A stretch of DNA of 64,000 bases. Source: Vibrio splendidus. GTDB taxonomy: Bacteria; Pseudomonadota; Gammaproteobacteria; Enterobacterales; Vibrionaceae. The notes under the pieces were generated by a model. The model was not told where the DNA came from. It did not search any database and saw only the letters and a list, made by a program, of their open reading frames with translations. The position numbers and the translations under genes are program-made. Every line of letters begins with the position of its first letter. Position 1 is the first letter of the stretch. Positions 34,274 to 42,161 of the stretch are shown piece by piece. Location of the stretch: assembly GCF_002873455.1 (NCBI RefSeq), contig NZ_MCUN01000014.1, forward strand, positions 1-64,000. The letters run 5' to 3'.

Positions 34274-34744
34274 TTAGACGAGAGGCTCACCTAGGATTCG
34301 AATCAAGACGACTTCTTGCTTGGATTTGTCTTCCATTGGTTTGGCTAAGCGCTTCGCTAAGGCAATCCCACCAGCAGTGAACAGCGCTGCACTGAGTATG
34401 ACTATCCCCTCGCCCCCTTGGAGTAAGGGTTGTAACAAGAGTTGTCCAAAACCAGCACCAATCATCAACATGAAAAGTGGGATGAGATAAACGATCGCAG
34501 CCGACTGAAGTAGGCTTTTTTCTGGAAAGCCAATTTCTACGATTTGTCCTGCTTTGACTAAGCTTTTGGTTTTAAGCTGCCAAAACAAGGATTTATTGCC
34601 AACAGCCTTGGTAACAATACCCGTTCCGCAGCTTTTTTGAGAGGAACAGCTGCTGCAACTGGTTTGTTGTTCGCAGCTCAGTTGAACAAAGTATTGTTGA
34701 CCGCTTTGTTCAACTGAACTAACCGTTGCCAGCGCAGTCATCAT
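34274..34744 (-). CDS. rseC: SoxR-reducing/sigma-E regulatory protein RseC
   Basis: Inner-membrane protein of the rpoE operon, linked in E. coli to SoxR reduction and modulation of sigma-E. The 156-residue product has an N-terminal Cys cluster (CEQQTSCSSCSSQKSC, residues 24-39) and two membrane helices (about 81-100 and 108-126). Its ATG overlaps the rseB stop by 4 bp. Two adjacent ATG codons make the exact start uncertain by one residue. Confidence 0.94.
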   Translation of the reverse strand: MMTALATVSSVEQSGQQYFVQLSCEQQTSCSSCSSQKSCGTGIVTKAVGNKSLFWQLKTKSLVKAGQIVEIGFPEKSLLQSAAIVYLIPLFMLMIGAGFGQLLLQPLLQGGEGIVILSAALFTAGGIALAKRLAKPMEDKSKQEVVLIRILGEPLV

Positions 34745-35703
34745 TGCGCTGATACCGGTTTATTGAACGTAACTGATTGAGCAATACGTTTGGCGGTTGC
34801 TGGCGGAATATCACCAACCACAGAGATTTCTTTGTCGCCAATCACTAAGCTGTGTAAGGTTCTGCGTCCTTGGCGTACCAACTGCCCTTTTAATGAATGT
34901 TCGTCTTTATCGGCGATATAAACCGAAAAGCTAAACAATCCATCACTGAAAAGTTGGCTTTCAACCATTTTATCGGTCGCTGCCATTTGATAACGGCTAA
35001 GCTCTTTTGACTTAAACCCTTCCGGTATCCAAGAGGCTTGCCAATTAGTTTCACTCACTAGGCCTTCCGGCAGTGATAAGACTTTCGGCAATTGAGCTTG
35101 ATTCAAGCCACCCATTGCCTCAGCAATCTTATCGTTCACCACATAAGAAATGGTGCGGTACTGTTCAAGCACTTCGCCATCACGATCCAACAGATCGGCA
35201 CGCAAAGGTAGACTCGTTTTTTCGTCAACCCAAACGACATAAGAGTAACGAAGGCCATCTTTCGGCACCACGCGCAATACTTGAGTTGTGCTACCCGCTT
35301 CGCGAGCACGCCCAACTTTTACAAAGTCGTAGTACTGGTTGAGAGAGTCGATATCTCGATTGATCATCGGAATAACAGGCGCCACCATACTGCCAGATTG
35401 AATGGTAAACGGTTCGGTACCGGGTTCAATATAACTAACTTCATCACCACGTCGAATAACTTCACGGATAGGCCCGCTCAAGTAAACCAGATGTGCGAGT
35501 TGCTGGTCGTCGTTAACTGCATGACGATAAAGCAGAGGTTCAATACTGCTCTTCTTTATCAATATGTAGGAGAGTTCGTAATTTAGATGCTGACTGGCCT
35601 CGTTCATCTGATGCAACAACGCCTTTGCAGTAGGTTCCTCTGCAAAGGCTGCTGGAGACATCAAGCTGAACAGTGTCAGTGCACTGACCAGGATTTTCTT
35701 CAT
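34741..35703 (-). CDS. rseB: Sigma-E regulatory protein RseB
   Basis: Periplasmic protein that binds RseA and protects it from DegS until it senses off-pathway LPS or porin. The 320-residue product has a signal peptide MKKILVSALTLFSLMSPAAFA (cleavage after AFA, residue 21) and the two-domain MucB/RseB fold. It overlaps rseA upstream and rseC downstream by 4 bp each, so the operon is tightly coupled. Confidence 0.97.
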   Translation of the reverse strand: MKKILVSALTLFSLMSPAAFAEEPTAKALLHQMNEASQHLNYELSYILIKKSSIEPLLYRHAVNDDQQLAHLVYLSGPIREVIRRGDEVSYIEPGTEPFTIQSGSMVAPVIPMINRDIDSLNQYYDFVKVGRAREAGSTTQVLRVVPKDGLRYSYVVWVDEKTSLPLRADLLDRDGEVLEQYRTISYVVNDKIAEAMGGLNQAQLPKVLSLPEGLVSETNWQASWIPEGFKSKELSRYQMAATDKMVESQLFSDGLFSFSVYIADKDEHSLKGQLVRQGRRTLHSLVIGDKEISVVGDIPPATAKRIAQSVTFNKPVSAQ

Positions 35704-36323
35704 TCAATGTCCGATTCTAGAGGTGCATTATCCATTGGCGATGCATCACTGTTTAATCTTAGCTGCAGTTCATAATCTTCTAACATTGCATGAACACGTT
35801 TACGTTGTTCTTGCAAGTTAGCCTCAGATGCAGGCTTTTCAACAGAATCACGCGTCAAGCTTACTGGTTCCGCAGAACCCGCAAATGGTATCGTCTGGAG
35901 TACAGGCAACTGCTCTGGAGCTGCAGGGTCGCTGCCACCATATTGTTGAACACCTAAAACAACGGCTAATGAAACACACGCTGCCACGGCAACTTGTCCA
36001 AACTGTTGTAACCATGCTGGAAGCTGACGCTTCGCTTGCTGAGGTTTAGGCTGCTCTTCAATAGGAGCAACAGTAGGTTCACCATGCACTTGGTGCAGGT
36101 TCGGCATTGCACTATGTGCAGGCTCATTATCAAGCGCTGCCGCAACACTGTTAGCAATGTTCCACTCTGGAGTTTCTGGCGAATCCCCACGCATAACATC
36201 ACCAATTAGATGGTAACTCTGCCAGGTATCCATGCTTTCTTGATCAGATTCGAGATCTACAATGAGAGCTTTATCGATCGTTTCACCATCCATGAGTGCC
36301 GAAAGCTTTTCTTTATCAGCCAT
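35700..36323 (-). CDS. rseA: Anti-sigma-E factor RseA
   Basis: Membrane anti-sigma factor that sequesters RpoE until DegS/RseP proteolysis. The 207-residue product has a cytoplasmic anti-sigma domain (MADKEKLSALMDGE.., residues 1-95), one membrane helix near 107-126 (QVAVAACVSLAVVLGVQQ) and a periplasmic RseB-binding tail. I start at the ATG at 36323, with GGTGA 6 bp upstream; another ATG four codons earlier lacks a site. It is 26 bp downstream of rpoE. Confidence 0.95.
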   Translation of the reverse strand: MADKEKLSALMDGETIDKALIVDLESDQESMDTWQSYHLIGDVMRGDSPETPEWNIANSVAAALDNEPAHSAMPNLHQVHGEPTVAPIEEQPKPQQAKRQLPAWLQQFGQVAVAACVSLAVVLGVQQYGGSDPAAPEQLPVLQTIPFAGSAEPVSLTRDSVEKPASEANLQEQRKRVHAMLEDYELQLRLNSDASPMDNAPLESDIE

Positions 36324-36349
36324 TATTTTCACCATAATTATTACAAGTT

Positions 36350-36928
36350 CTAGCGTTGCAAAAGAGGCTTAATTTTCTTTTCCACCGCTTCACGAGCTCG
36401 GAAAATACGCGAACGTACGGTTCCTACAGGGCAATCCATTACTTCTGCAATCTCTTCGTAGCTCAAACCTTCGAGCTCACGCAACGTCATTGCAGTTTTT
36501 AAGTCTTCTGGTAGCGCTTCAATCGCTCCAAAAACGACTTGTTTCAATTCGTTTGACAGCGTTAAGTTCTCAGGGTTCGATATTTCTTTTAACGCGCTGC
36601 CTGTTTCATAATATTCTGCATCTTCTGCATCTACATCTGTTGCTGGCGGCCTACGGGTCTGGGCAACGATATGATTTTTAGCGGTGTTCACGGCAATTCG
36701 GTACAACCATGTATAGAAGGCACTCTCGCCACGAAAGTTAGGTATCGCGCGGTAAGCTTTAATAAAAGCTTCTTGTGCTACATCTGGTACATCACCGGAA
36801 TTATTCACGTATCGAGAGATAAGATTACAGACTTTGTTTTGATACTTAACTACCAATAAGTTAAATGCCTGCTTATCTCCACTCTGAACTCGCTCAATCA
36901 ACACTTGATCGGTTAGCTGCTCGTTCAT
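36350..36928 (-). CDS. rpoE: RNA polymerase sigma factor RpoE (sigma-E)
   Basis: ECF sigma factor for envelope stress. The 192-residue product begins MNEQLTDQVLIERVQSGDKQAF, has region 2 (DVAQEAFIKAYRAIPNFRG, SAFYTWLYRIAVNTAKN) and region 4 (LRELEGLSYEEIAEVMDCPVGTVRSRI) typical of this group. The ATG at 36928 matches the family start; AGGAG is 11 bp upstream, somewhat distant. A longer frame adds 13 residues without conservation. A sigma-E promoter about 100 bp upstream indicates autoregulation. Confidence 0.97.
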   Translation of the reverse strand: MNEQLTDQVLIERVQSGDKQAFNLLVVKYQNKVCNLISRYVNNSGDVPDVAQEAFIKAYRAIPNFRGESAFYTWLYRIAVNTAKNHIVAQTRRPPATDVDAEDAEYYETGSALKEISNPENLTLSNELKQVVFGAIEALPEDLKTAMTLRELEGLSYEEIAEVMDCPVGTVRSRIFRAREAVEKKIKPLLQR

Positions 36929-37027
36929 TCGAGCGGGTACTCCTATTGTTATAGCCCTTACCTTCACAGATATGGGTACTAATTATGCGAAATGTAGTAT
37001 TGACACCACCGTCTACAAGAGCACTAT

Positions 37028-37055
37028 TGTGACTAAGCCAAATACTGAAAGTTCC
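37028..37055 (-). promoter_or_regulatory. Sigma-E autoregulatory promoter of rpoE
   Basis: On minus, GGAACTT (37049-37055) is followed by a 16-bp spacer and TCACA (37028-37032), close to the sigma-E consensus GGAACTT-N16-TCTGA/TCAAA. It points toward rpoE with about a 100-base leader, matching the autoregulated promoter known in E. coli. Confidence 0.8.
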
Positions 37056-37315
37056 AACTTTCTTAAAATTATTTGCCATTATTGTTTCACAATGTGATGT
37101 AATAAAAATAGTTATCCCTATCAATTTAGGGAAACTTGAGCAAAAGCAATGGTATTGAGCAATTAAATATTTCTAGATAGCTGTCTATATCTTGATTCTG
37201 CGTAACGTTTTAGGACGACTTGGGAGATTATAACAGTCTTACCGCAACTCCTAAAACAAGACAAGGTCAATTGAGAGTGGGCAACTCGACTATAGCCCGG
37301 GATTGAATAAGTTTT
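37056..37315. other. Divergent upstream region of nadB and rpoE
   Basis: The 387 bp between rpoE and nadB hold the sigma-E promoter and, nearer nadB, an imperfect palindrome around TAGATAGCTGTCTA (37171-37184). No clear nadB promoter or NadR-like box can be named, and nothing here looks coding. Confidence 0.4.
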
Positions 37316-38932
37316 ATGAACGCAAACCGTGAACATCAGTGTGATGTATTAGTGGTAGGAAGTGGTGCGGCAGGCTTGTCATTAGCCTTACGTGTAGCAG
37401 AACATGCAAAAGTAATTGTATTGAGCAAAGGACCACGCAGCGAAGGATCGACGTATTACGCACAAGGTGGTATAGCTGCAGTGTTCGATGAGTCGGACAG
37501 TATTGAGTCTCATGTTGAAGATACTCAAATTGCAGGGGCTGGGTTATGCGAAGAAGATACCGTTCAATTCATTGCTGAAAATGCTAAAGAGTGTGTGCAA
37601 TGGCTCATTGATGGTGGTGTTCCATTTGATAAAGATGAGAACAGCACCGAAGGCCAACCCAAATATCACCTCACTCGTGAGGGTGGCCACAGTCACCGCC
37701 GAATTCTGCACGCTGCCGATGCAACTGGCATGGCGATGCAAACCTCACTGCAAGATAACGTCAACAATCACCCAAATATCGAGATTTTCGAGCGTCACAA
37801 TGCGCTAGATTTGATCACAGAAGATAAGGTTGGTGGTTCGAAAGACAAGGTTATCGGTGCCTACATTTGGAACCGTAACCAAGAACACGTTGAAACCGTG
37901 CGCGCTAAATTTGTTGTACTAGCAACTGGCGGCGCCTCAAAGGTTTACCAATACACCTCTAACCCAGATGTTTCTTCAGGTGATGGTATTGCTATCGCTT
38001 GGCGTGCGGGTTGCCGTGTAGCAAATCTTGAGTTCAACCAGTTCCACCCGACTTGCTTGTTCCACCCAGAAGCACGTAACTTCCTACTGACGGAAGCATT
38101 GCGTGGTGAAGGTGCCTACCTGCGTCGTCCAGACGGTTCTCGCTTCATGAAAGACTTCGATGAACGCGGTGAACTGGCTCCGCGTGATGTGGTTGCTCGT
38201 GCAATTGACTTCGAAATGAAGCGCCTAGGTGCTGACTGCATGTATGTTGATATCAGCCACAAGCCTGAAGAATTCATCACAACGCATTTCCCAATGATCC
38301 ATACTCGTTTGATGGATTTGGGGATTGATATGACCAAAGAGCCAATCCCTATCGTGCCAGCCGCTCACTACACTTGTGGTGGTGTCATGGTGAATAAACA
38401 AGGTCAAACCGACCTAACGAATCTATATGCGATTGGTGAAGTGAGTTATACAGGCTTACACGGTGCAAACCGTATGGCTTCAAACTCATTACTTGAATGT
38501 GTGGTATACGCATGGGCAGCAGCAAAAGATATCGTTGAAAACATCGACCAATCTCAACTGTGTGCTGAACTGCCTGCATGGGACGAAAGCCAAGTCACCA
38601 ACAGTGATGAAGAAGTGATCATTCAGCATAACTGGCACGAGCTAAGATTATTCATGTGGGATTACATGGGTATTGTTCGTACGGATAAACGTCTAGAGCG
38701 TGCAATGCGTCGTATTCAGATGCTGCAGCAAGAAACTCATGAGTACTACAGCTACTTTAAGGTTTCGAATAACCTATTAGAACTGCGTAACTTGCTACAA
38801 GTAGCTGAGTTAATGGTTCGCTGTGCGATGCAACGTAAAGAGAGCCGCGGCTTACACTACACGTTGGATTACCTAGAACTTGCAAAAGACAGTGGCCCAA
38901 CGATTCTGACGCCAGAGAGAAACCAGTCGTAA
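37316..38932 (+). CDS. nadB: L-aspartate oxidase
   Basis: FAD enzyme that oxidises aspartate to iminoaspartate, the first step of de novo NAD synthesis. The 538-residue product has the dinucleotide motif [13 protein letters not shown] near 12-24, [12 protein letters not shown] near 46-57, and the active-site segment [24 protein letters not shown] near 243-266. The ribosome site is weak. It diverges from rpoE, as in E. coli and other gammaproteobacteria. Confidence 0.98.
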   Translation: MNANREHQCDVLVVGSGAAGLSLALRVAEHAKVIVLSKGPRSEGSTYYAQGGIAAVFDESDSIESHVEDTQIAGAGLCEEDTVQFIAENAKECVQWLIDGGVPFDKDENSTEGQPKYHLTREGGHSHRRILHAADATGMAMQTSLQDNVNNHPNIEIFERHNALDLITEDKVGGSKDKVIGAYIWNRNQEHVETVRAKFVVLATGGASKVYQYTSNPDVSSGDGIAIAWRAGCRVANLEFNQFHPTCLFHPEARNFLLTEALRGEGAYLRRPDGSRFMKDFDERGELAPRDVVARAIDFEMKRLGADCMYVDISHKPEEFITTHFPMIHTRLMDLGIDMTKEPIPIVPAAHYTCGGVMVNKQGQTDLTNLYAIGEVSYTGLHGANRMASNSLLECVVYAWAAAKDIVENIDQSQLCAELPAWDESQVTNSDEEVIIQHNWHELRLFMWDYMGIVRTDKRLERAMRRIQMLQQETHEYYSYFKVSNNLLELRNLLQVAELMVRCAMQRKESRGLHYTLDYLELAKDSGPTILTPERNQS

Positions 38933-38978
38933 TCATTATTTGAAAGCTATTAGCTAATCAACTAAACGCAATCAAACG

Positions 38979-39005
38979 AAAAGGAGCCTAGTGCTCCTTT
39001 TTCTT
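38979..39005. terminator. Shared terminator of nadB and ygfX
   Basis: AAAAGGAGC/GCTCCTTTT with a 5-base loop is followed on plus by TTTTCTTTT and preceded by A residues, so it may act on both convergent transcripts. It ends just before the ygfX stop codon. Confidence 0.8.
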
Positions 39006-39446
39006 TTATCTCGCGTTCTCATTTGCTTCGTGCGCTCGTTGTAAGTTCGCCAGAAAGTGGCGATATTCACGCTCACGACAACTATCTCGCCAAAGCATTA
39101 CCGAATGCCCACATTCGAATTTTAATTTGACGAAAAACTGTGCCCAAATTTTATCAACGGACTTAAGTCTATAGGATTGGTCATTGAGTCGAATCTCGCC
39201 ATCTTCTTTATAGTCAAAGCATCCATGTGCTGTATTCAAGATTACATGATTGGCTTTAAACAAACAGAACATTAAAGCTAAACAATAGAGGGCAACAACG
39301 AGCGGGATAGAAGAAAAGACGATGAAAAACAAAAGGCACCCAGAAACAGTGCCTTTTGCAAATAATGCGGAATATGAAGGTTTAAGCTGAAGCTTAACGA
39401 ACCTTGCTGAGGTTATGCGCGACAATTTTATCAACCATTGAAGCAT
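39006..39446 (-). CDS. ygfX: YgfX/CptA-family membrane protein
   Basis: In E. coli YgfX (CptA) is an inner-membrane partner of SdhE, reported as a toxin that interferes with MreB and FtsZ. The product has two adjacent membrane helices (about residues 35-64, GCLLFFIVFSSIPLVVALY..) and a C-terminal soluble part. The first possible ATG at 39446 would overlap sdhE by 53 bp. A start closer to the sdhE stop (near KLQLKPSYS) is plausible but only non-ATG codons are available, so the true N-terminus is unsettled. Confidence 0.75.
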   Translation of the reverse strand: MLQWLIKLSRITSARFVKLQLKPSYSALFAKGTVSGCLLFFIVFSSIPLVVALYCLALMFCLFKANHVILNTAHGCFDYKEDGEIRLNDQSYRLKSVDKIWAQFFVKLKFECGHSVMLWRDSCREREYRHFLANLQRAHEANENAR

Positions 39447-39654
39447 GGCCTAGATTTTCACTGCGCCCATGTCCCATAACCCAAGTAAACAAATCTGGAT
39501 CATCACACTCAAGTAGAGAAACAAACTCGCGCTGTTCCTGCTCTTGCAATGAATCAAAACACTCTTCAAAAAATGGCATGATGACTACATCAAGTTCTAA
39601 CATGCCACGACGGCAACCCCATTTAATTCGTGCTTTCTGCTCTGCAGTGTACAT
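39394..39654 (-). CDS. sdhE: FAD assembly factor SdhE
   Basis: Promotes covalent flavinylation of succinate dehydrogenase SdhA and fumarate reductase. The 86-residue product has the diagnostic RGxxE motif (RRGMLELD, residues 15-22) and a helical fold of family length. AGGTGAGGA is 6-8 bp before the ATG. It overlaps ygfX on the same strand and diverges from ygfZ, an arrangement conserved with E. coli. Confidence 0.96.
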   Translation of the reverse strand: MYTAEQKARIKWGCRRGMLELDVVIMPFFEECFDSLQEQEQREFVSLLECDDPDLFTWVMGHGRSENLGHASMVDKIVAHNLSKVR

Positions 39655-39820
39655 TGGCTATCCTCACCTATAATTTTTCTTTCTCGGAGTGTAACAAGTC
39701 ATACGCTCTGCAACTACTATGTGAGTCACAGTCCCTATCTAAGCTCACAAAAAACCTAGGCTGACAAAGAAACAGAACCGGATTAACATAGAGCCAAATA
39801 AAATTCTTAGGAAAGATAAA

Positions 39821-40792
39821 ATGGATTGGAAAAACACATTTCAGCCGCTCGCTCATACGCAAAATGAATCGCTTCCAGAACTGATGATCACACACGTGTC
39901 AGACTGGAGCGCAATCACCATGATAGGCGACGACAAAAAGTCGTACCTACAAGGTCAAGTAACGTGCGATGTCGTCACTCTTCCTAATGATGAATCTACA
40001 TTAGGCGCGCATTGTGATGCGAAAGGAAAGGTTTGGAGTATCTTTCGTTTGTTCCACCACAATGGTGGCTACGCACTTATGCAGCCTAAATCGGCAATTG
40101 AAGTCGAGTTAGTTGAAATCAAAAAATACGCCGTGTTCTCTAAAATTGATATCGAGCAGACGTCTGACGTTGTTATCGGAATCATGGGCACTTCAGCGGA
40201 CCAATACGTTGATTCGATTGCCAAGGGTCAAGGTAAAGTGCGTGTTATCTCTGGTGGCACAGCGGTTCAAGTCTCTGACAACCGTTGGGCTCTACTTGTT
40301 ACGCAAGAAGCAGCAGAAGCCTTGGTATCAAGCAGCACTGCAGAAAAAGTATCGGAAGCGCTTTGGCAGTATCATGAAATTCTTGATGCTCAGCCGAACC
40401 TATCGAAAGCAGAGCAAAACGAGCACATCCCTCAAGCGCTTAACCTGCAAGCGATTGGCGGTATCAGCTTTTCAAAAGGCTGCTACACAGGTCAAGAAAC
40501 GGTTGCTCGCGCTAAGTACCGTGGCATGAACAAGCGTGAGATGCGCATTGTTTCTGGAACAACTTCAGATGTACTGTGTCTAGAGAATACGATTGAACTA
40601 GAACGTAGCGTGGGTGAAAACTGGCGTGGGGCAGGCCGACTATTAAACGTGTATCAATTTGCTGATAACCACGCGATTGGTTTGATGGTGCTACCAAACA
40701 ACCTTGATGACGATGTTCAGCTTCGATTGACAGCACAACCTGACCAAGTGTGGAACATTCGGCCACTGCCATACAGCCTTGACGAAGAGTAA
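39821..40792 (+). CDS. ygfZ: tRNA-modifying protein YgfZ
   Basis: Folate-binding GcvT-like protein needed for some iron-sulfur enzymes such as MiaB. The 323-residue product contains the hallmark KGCYTGQE with its Cys near residue 227, followed by VARAKYRG. AGGAAAG stands about 7 bp before the ATG. The stop codon is followed within 2 bp by the GTG of a YbaK-family gene, so the two are probably cotranscribed. Confidence 0.96.
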   Translation: MDWKNTFQPLAHTQNESLPELMITHVSDWSAITMIGDDKKSYLQGQVTCDVVTLPNDESTLGAHCDAKGKVWSIFRLFHHNGGYALMQPKSAIEVELVEIKKYAVFSKIDIEQTSDVVIGIMGTSADQYVDSIAKGQGKVRVISGGTAVQVSDNRWALLVTQEAAEALVSSSTAEKVSEALWQYHEILDAQPNLSKAEQNEHIPQALNLQAIGGISFSKGCYTGQETVARAKYRGMNKREMRIVSGTTSDVLCLENTIELERSVGENWRGAGRLLNVYQFADNHAIGLMVLPNNLDDDVQLRLTAQPDQVWNIRPLPYSLDEE

Positions 40793-40796
40793 CCAC

Positions 40797-41258
40797 GTGG
40801 AAACACTGATTACACAATGGTTGGATCAACAGCAGGTGAACTATCGCCTGCTGATGCAAAGTAAACCAACCACCAGCATTGAAGAAACCGCACAAGAGCG
40901 AGGCATCGATGCCTCTCAAATGGTGAAGTGCATCCTGCTCAAAGATATGGGCAACCAATATGCATTGGCCTGTACTGCTGGTGATCGCTCTGTCGACCCC
41001 AAGAAAGTACGCTCGGTACTGAATTGCCGTCGAATGACCTGTGTATCACTCGCTGATGTTGAAACGGTCACAGGGTTTAAGGCTGGGTGTGTTGGCCCTC
41101 TTGCTCTAAAGAGATACATGCCGATCATTTTTGATCCTTCAATTCAAAAAAACTCGACGGTTACTATTAGCTCGGGTGATCGAATGGCTGGTGTTGCGCT
41201 GGATCCCAATGATCTTATGGCCCTTTGCGCACCAATCGTTGCTGACATCAGTCGATGA
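40797..41258 (+). CDS. YbaK/EbsC-family aminoacyl-tRNA deacylase
   Basis: Small trans-editing enzyme that clears mischarged tRNA; the substrate cannot be read from sequence. The product (153 residues from GTG 40797) has the YbaK fold with the conserved VKCILLKD, Lys near residue 43 and GVGPLAL-type loop (GCVGPLALKRYMPIIFDPS). I prefer GTG at 40797 (GAAGAG 8 bp upstream, right after the ygfZ stop) over a TTG 18 bp earlier. It is not obviously YbaK itself; a YeaK-like Ser-tRNA deacylase is equally possible. Confidence 0.88.
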   Translation: METLITQWLDQQQVNYRLLMQSKPTTSIEETAQERGIDASQMVKCILLKDMGNQYALACTAGDRSVDPKKVRSVLNCRRMTCVSLADVETVTGFKAGCVGPLALKRYMPIIFDPSIQKNSTVTISSGDRMAGVALDPNDLMALCAPIVADISR

Positions 41259-41380
41259 TCTTTTCGATCGCGTCATCGTCCGCAAACTTCAGTACAACTT
41301 CTCATTGAATACATTTTTAGTGTGAAGTTCGTCATAAGAAGAACATGCCAGCAGTAAATAGTTACTCAAAATAAAAGCAT

Positions 41381-41530
41381 AAGTAGTCACAGGGGTGGAT
41401 TTACGTTATTGTAAATTTACTGACTAGCTTTTAAGCAAATCAGTACAAGTGAATCCACTGAGTAACATCAGTATCCACTTTTGTGTAATGCATCTGTGAC
41501 TATTCGCCCGTTTTAGACGGGCTTTTTTTT
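41381..41530 (+). ncRNA. Candidate structured small RNA upstream of ytfK
   Basis: No protein gene fits here. A closing stem TAGTCACAG (41384-41392) pairs perfectly with CTGTGACTA (41494-41502). Inside, GTGGATTTAC (41395-41404) pairs with GTGAATCCAC (41449-41458), enclosing a third hairpin (TACTGA/TCAGTA with GCT/AGC). A second ATCCAC at 41473-41478 can compete for the same GTGGAT. A strong terminator follows (GCCCG TTTTAGA CGGGC then eight T). Size would be about 150 nt. It may be an sRNA or a leader that ends early; no known family was recognised and no clear promoter is visible. Confidence 0.6.
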
Positions 41531-41781
41531 ATCAAAAATTTACAATTTGATTACACAAACAAAAAAATCCCGCCTATTCTTATACTTGTAACATTATCAC
41601 TGCTTAATACCAGACAGGAAAGTTCACAGCAGTTCACTACTCAGTATTATTTTGGGGAGGAGCTCACGTAAAAATAGATATTTACTGAAGAAAGTGCTTA
41701 GAACAGCACAAATATCTAATTAACGTCAACTCTACTGCATATTACTCCATGCGTATCACAATTATCATCTCGGAGTTTTTC
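41531..41781. other. Leader region of ytfK
   Basis: This 250-bp stretch has a direct repeat GTTCAC (41621-41637 area), a GGGGAGGAG purine run with no following start codon, and a hairpin in which AGATATTT..GTGC pairs with GCAC..AAATATCT (about 41677-41719). It is probably the 5' regulatory region of ytfK. I see no gene. Confidence 0.4.
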
Positions 41782-41787
41782 TATAAT
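41782..41787 (+). promoter_or_regulatory. -10 box of a proximal ytfK promoter
   Basis: TATAAT lies 33 bp upstream of the ytfK ATG. The -35 region 17 bp upstream is poor (AATTAT), so an activator may be needed; E. coli ytfK is under PhoB control but no clear Pho box is seen here. Confidence 0.5.
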
Positions 41788-41819
41788 ATGCAGGCTAGGT
41801 AAATATAAGGATAATTAAA

Positions 41820-42026
41820 ATGAGACTGTTTAAGCGCTATACACCGAGTATGATTGCTAAGCATGTAAGTCGACTTTTCAAAGGACGAATCTACATTTAC
41901 GGTGTAGGAAAATTTGAGTTTGATAACGGTAAACTCGTACTGCCAGACCGAGCAGAAAAACGACACTTTAAGACAGTAAAAGAAATAAATAGTGAAATCA
42001 TGAAACTACGCTGCGCATACGCATGA
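41820..42026 (+). CDS. ytfK: YtfK family (DUF1107) stringent-response modulator
   Basis: In E. coli YtfK binds SpoT and tilts it toward (p)ppGpp synthesis under phosphate or fatty-acid starvation. The 68-residue product has the same length and shared pattern: RLFKRYTPSMIAKHVSRLFKG, YIYGVGKFEFDNGKLVLP and the C-terminal VKEINSEIMKL. AAGGA stands 8 bp before the ATG. It is monocistronic, with its own terminator. relA is elsewhere in the same window. Assignment rests on overall similarity recalled from the E. coli protein. Confidence 0.88.
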   Translation: MRLFKRYTPSMIAKHVSRLFKGRIYIYGVGKFEFDNGKLVLPDRAEKRHFKTVKEINSEIMKLRCAYA

Positions 42027-42051
42027 CTTGATTACCTACAGAATTAAAAAC

Positions 42052-42083
42052 AAAAAGGGTTGGCATAATGCCAACCCTTTTTT
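42052..42083 (+). terminator. Terminator of ytfK
   Basis: AAAAAGGGTTGGCA pairs with TGCCAACCCTTTTT around a TAA loop, followed by T. It can also serve the convergent ubiI transcript. Confidence 0.93.
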
Positions 42084-42161
42084 CGTATTCGTGATGCAGT
42101 AAATTACGGTTAGTTATCAGATACCAGTTAATGGCTGTCAACAGCAGCGCATCACTCTCGA

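Noticed and set aside
36894..37124. 76-codon frame upstream of rpoE
   Set aside because: It overlaps the rpoE start and covers the sigma-E promoter; no family resemblance.
38957..38980. CRISPR arrays anywhere in the window
   Set aside because: No spaced direct repeats of 24-40 bp were seen; the only tandem repeat is the 17-bp pair before metK.
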